From assembly GCA_023480605.1 (NCBI GenBank), contig JAMCWS010000053.1, positions 1 to 6,424 of the forward strand: a stretch of 6,424 bases of DNA, read 5' to 3'. The notes under the pieces are model-generated. The model worked only from the letters and a program-made list of their open reading frames with translations. It made no database searches and was not told the origin of the DNA. Shown in pieces: positions 6,184 through 6,424 of the stretch (its first letter is position 1; each line of letters begins with the position of its first letter). A program made the translations under genes and the position numbers. This DNA is from a bacterium (lineage in GTDB: Bacteria > Sumerlaeota > Sumerlaeia > MVZB01).

Positions 6184-6424
6184 TGGCGCGGGGCGCGGCG
6201 GGCCAGCGCCTCGTCGCGGTACCCACGTTCGCCGGTCACGTCGCGAACCACCACCGGCTCCAGCCACGCCGGCGGGGTGGCGTCGGCCCCGGGTTCCACC
6301 ACGGCCAGCGCCAGCCGGCGGTCGGTGAACTCCTCGAAGCGCCAGCCGGGGAGGTCGGCGAGCCGCCAGGTCCGGCGCGCCAGCCGCCGCCCCTCGGTGA
6401 GCGGCCACCAGGCCTCGAAGCTGG
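6177..6424 (-). CDS. CYTH-domain protein, C-terminal fragment
   Basis: The frame ending at the TGA at 6179-6177 and entering from the right edge encodes 81 residues: FEAWWPLTEGRRLARRTWRL, then GWRFEEFTDRRLALAVVEPG, then PPAWLEPVVVRDVTGERGYR and DEALARR. This follows the order seen in CYTH domains (WPLTEGRR, WxxDEF, LVLAEVEL, P.WLG.EVTGD, Y.N..LA), which bind triphosphates in inorganic triphosphatases and class IV adenylate cyclases. The N-terminal ExExK signature lies outside the window, so activity cannot be judged. The Glu of the VEP stretch is retained. The gene converges on the peptidase with a 22-base gap and probably belongs to the same source segment. A longer overlapping frame (5968-6408) is rejected as a low-complexity Arg/Ala/Pro shadow. 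Confidence 0.7.
   Translation of the reverse strand, partial: SFEAWWPLTEGRRLARRTWRLADLPGWRFEEFTDRRLALAVVEPGADATPPAWLEPVVVRDVTGERGYRDEALARRAPRQA

Noticed and set aside
5968..6408. Minus-strand frame of 146 codons at the right end
   Set aside because: Low-complexity Arg/Ala/Pro/Gly protein that overlaps the CYTH frame and runs antisense through the peptidase C-terminus; the neighbouring frame gives a coherent CYTH domain.

Overview
The window looks like a piece of a high-GC bacterial chromosome (possibly a metagenome or single-cell contig) carrying carbohydrate and sulfated-glycan catabolism genes, all on the minus strand. A formylglycine sulfatase, a GH38 alpha-mannosidase, an FGGY sugar kinase and a mannitol-dehydrogenase-family oxidoreductase together suggest Planctomycetota, Lentisphaerota or a related PVC lineage. 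This is an inference from gene content; no taxonomic marker is present.

Layout, read along the minus strand from right to left. (1) 6177-6424: C-terminal end of a CYTH-domain protein. (2) 5651-6154, plus strand: C-terminal end of an M13 (neprilysin/PepO-like) zinc metallopeptidase, convergent with the CYTH gene and 22 bases from it. (3) At about 5651-5668 this block meets, in opposite orientation, the 5' end of an FGGY kinase that has lost about its first 20 residues. (4) 4157-5668: the kinase, overlapping by ATGA with (5) 2886-4160: a mannitol-1-phosphate/polyol dehydrogenase-like protein. (6) 2660-2885: AT-richer spacer full of GATCGT-type short repeats, in direct and inverted copies. (7) 1190-2659: an intact sulfatase with a clear ribosome binding site. 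(8) 336-1141: a decayed GH38 alpha-mannosidase with a frameshift, an internal deletion that removes the catalytic-nucleophile region, and no C-terminal half. (9) About 148-333: a compact nested-palindrome element, MITE-like, that abuts the broken mannosidase and supplies its stop codon. (10) 1-105: the start of an unidentified minus-strand reading frame.

The kinase-dehydrogenase pair probably phosphorylates and oxidises a sugar or polyol. The sulfatase and the former mannosidase would have released such sugars from a sulfated or mannose-containing glycan. I see no convincing novel defence or mobile system. The points most worth a second look are the inverted kinase/peptidase junction (a real rearrangement or a chimeric join), the palindromic element beside the mannosidase pseudogene, and the altered active-site motif of the dehydrogenase.
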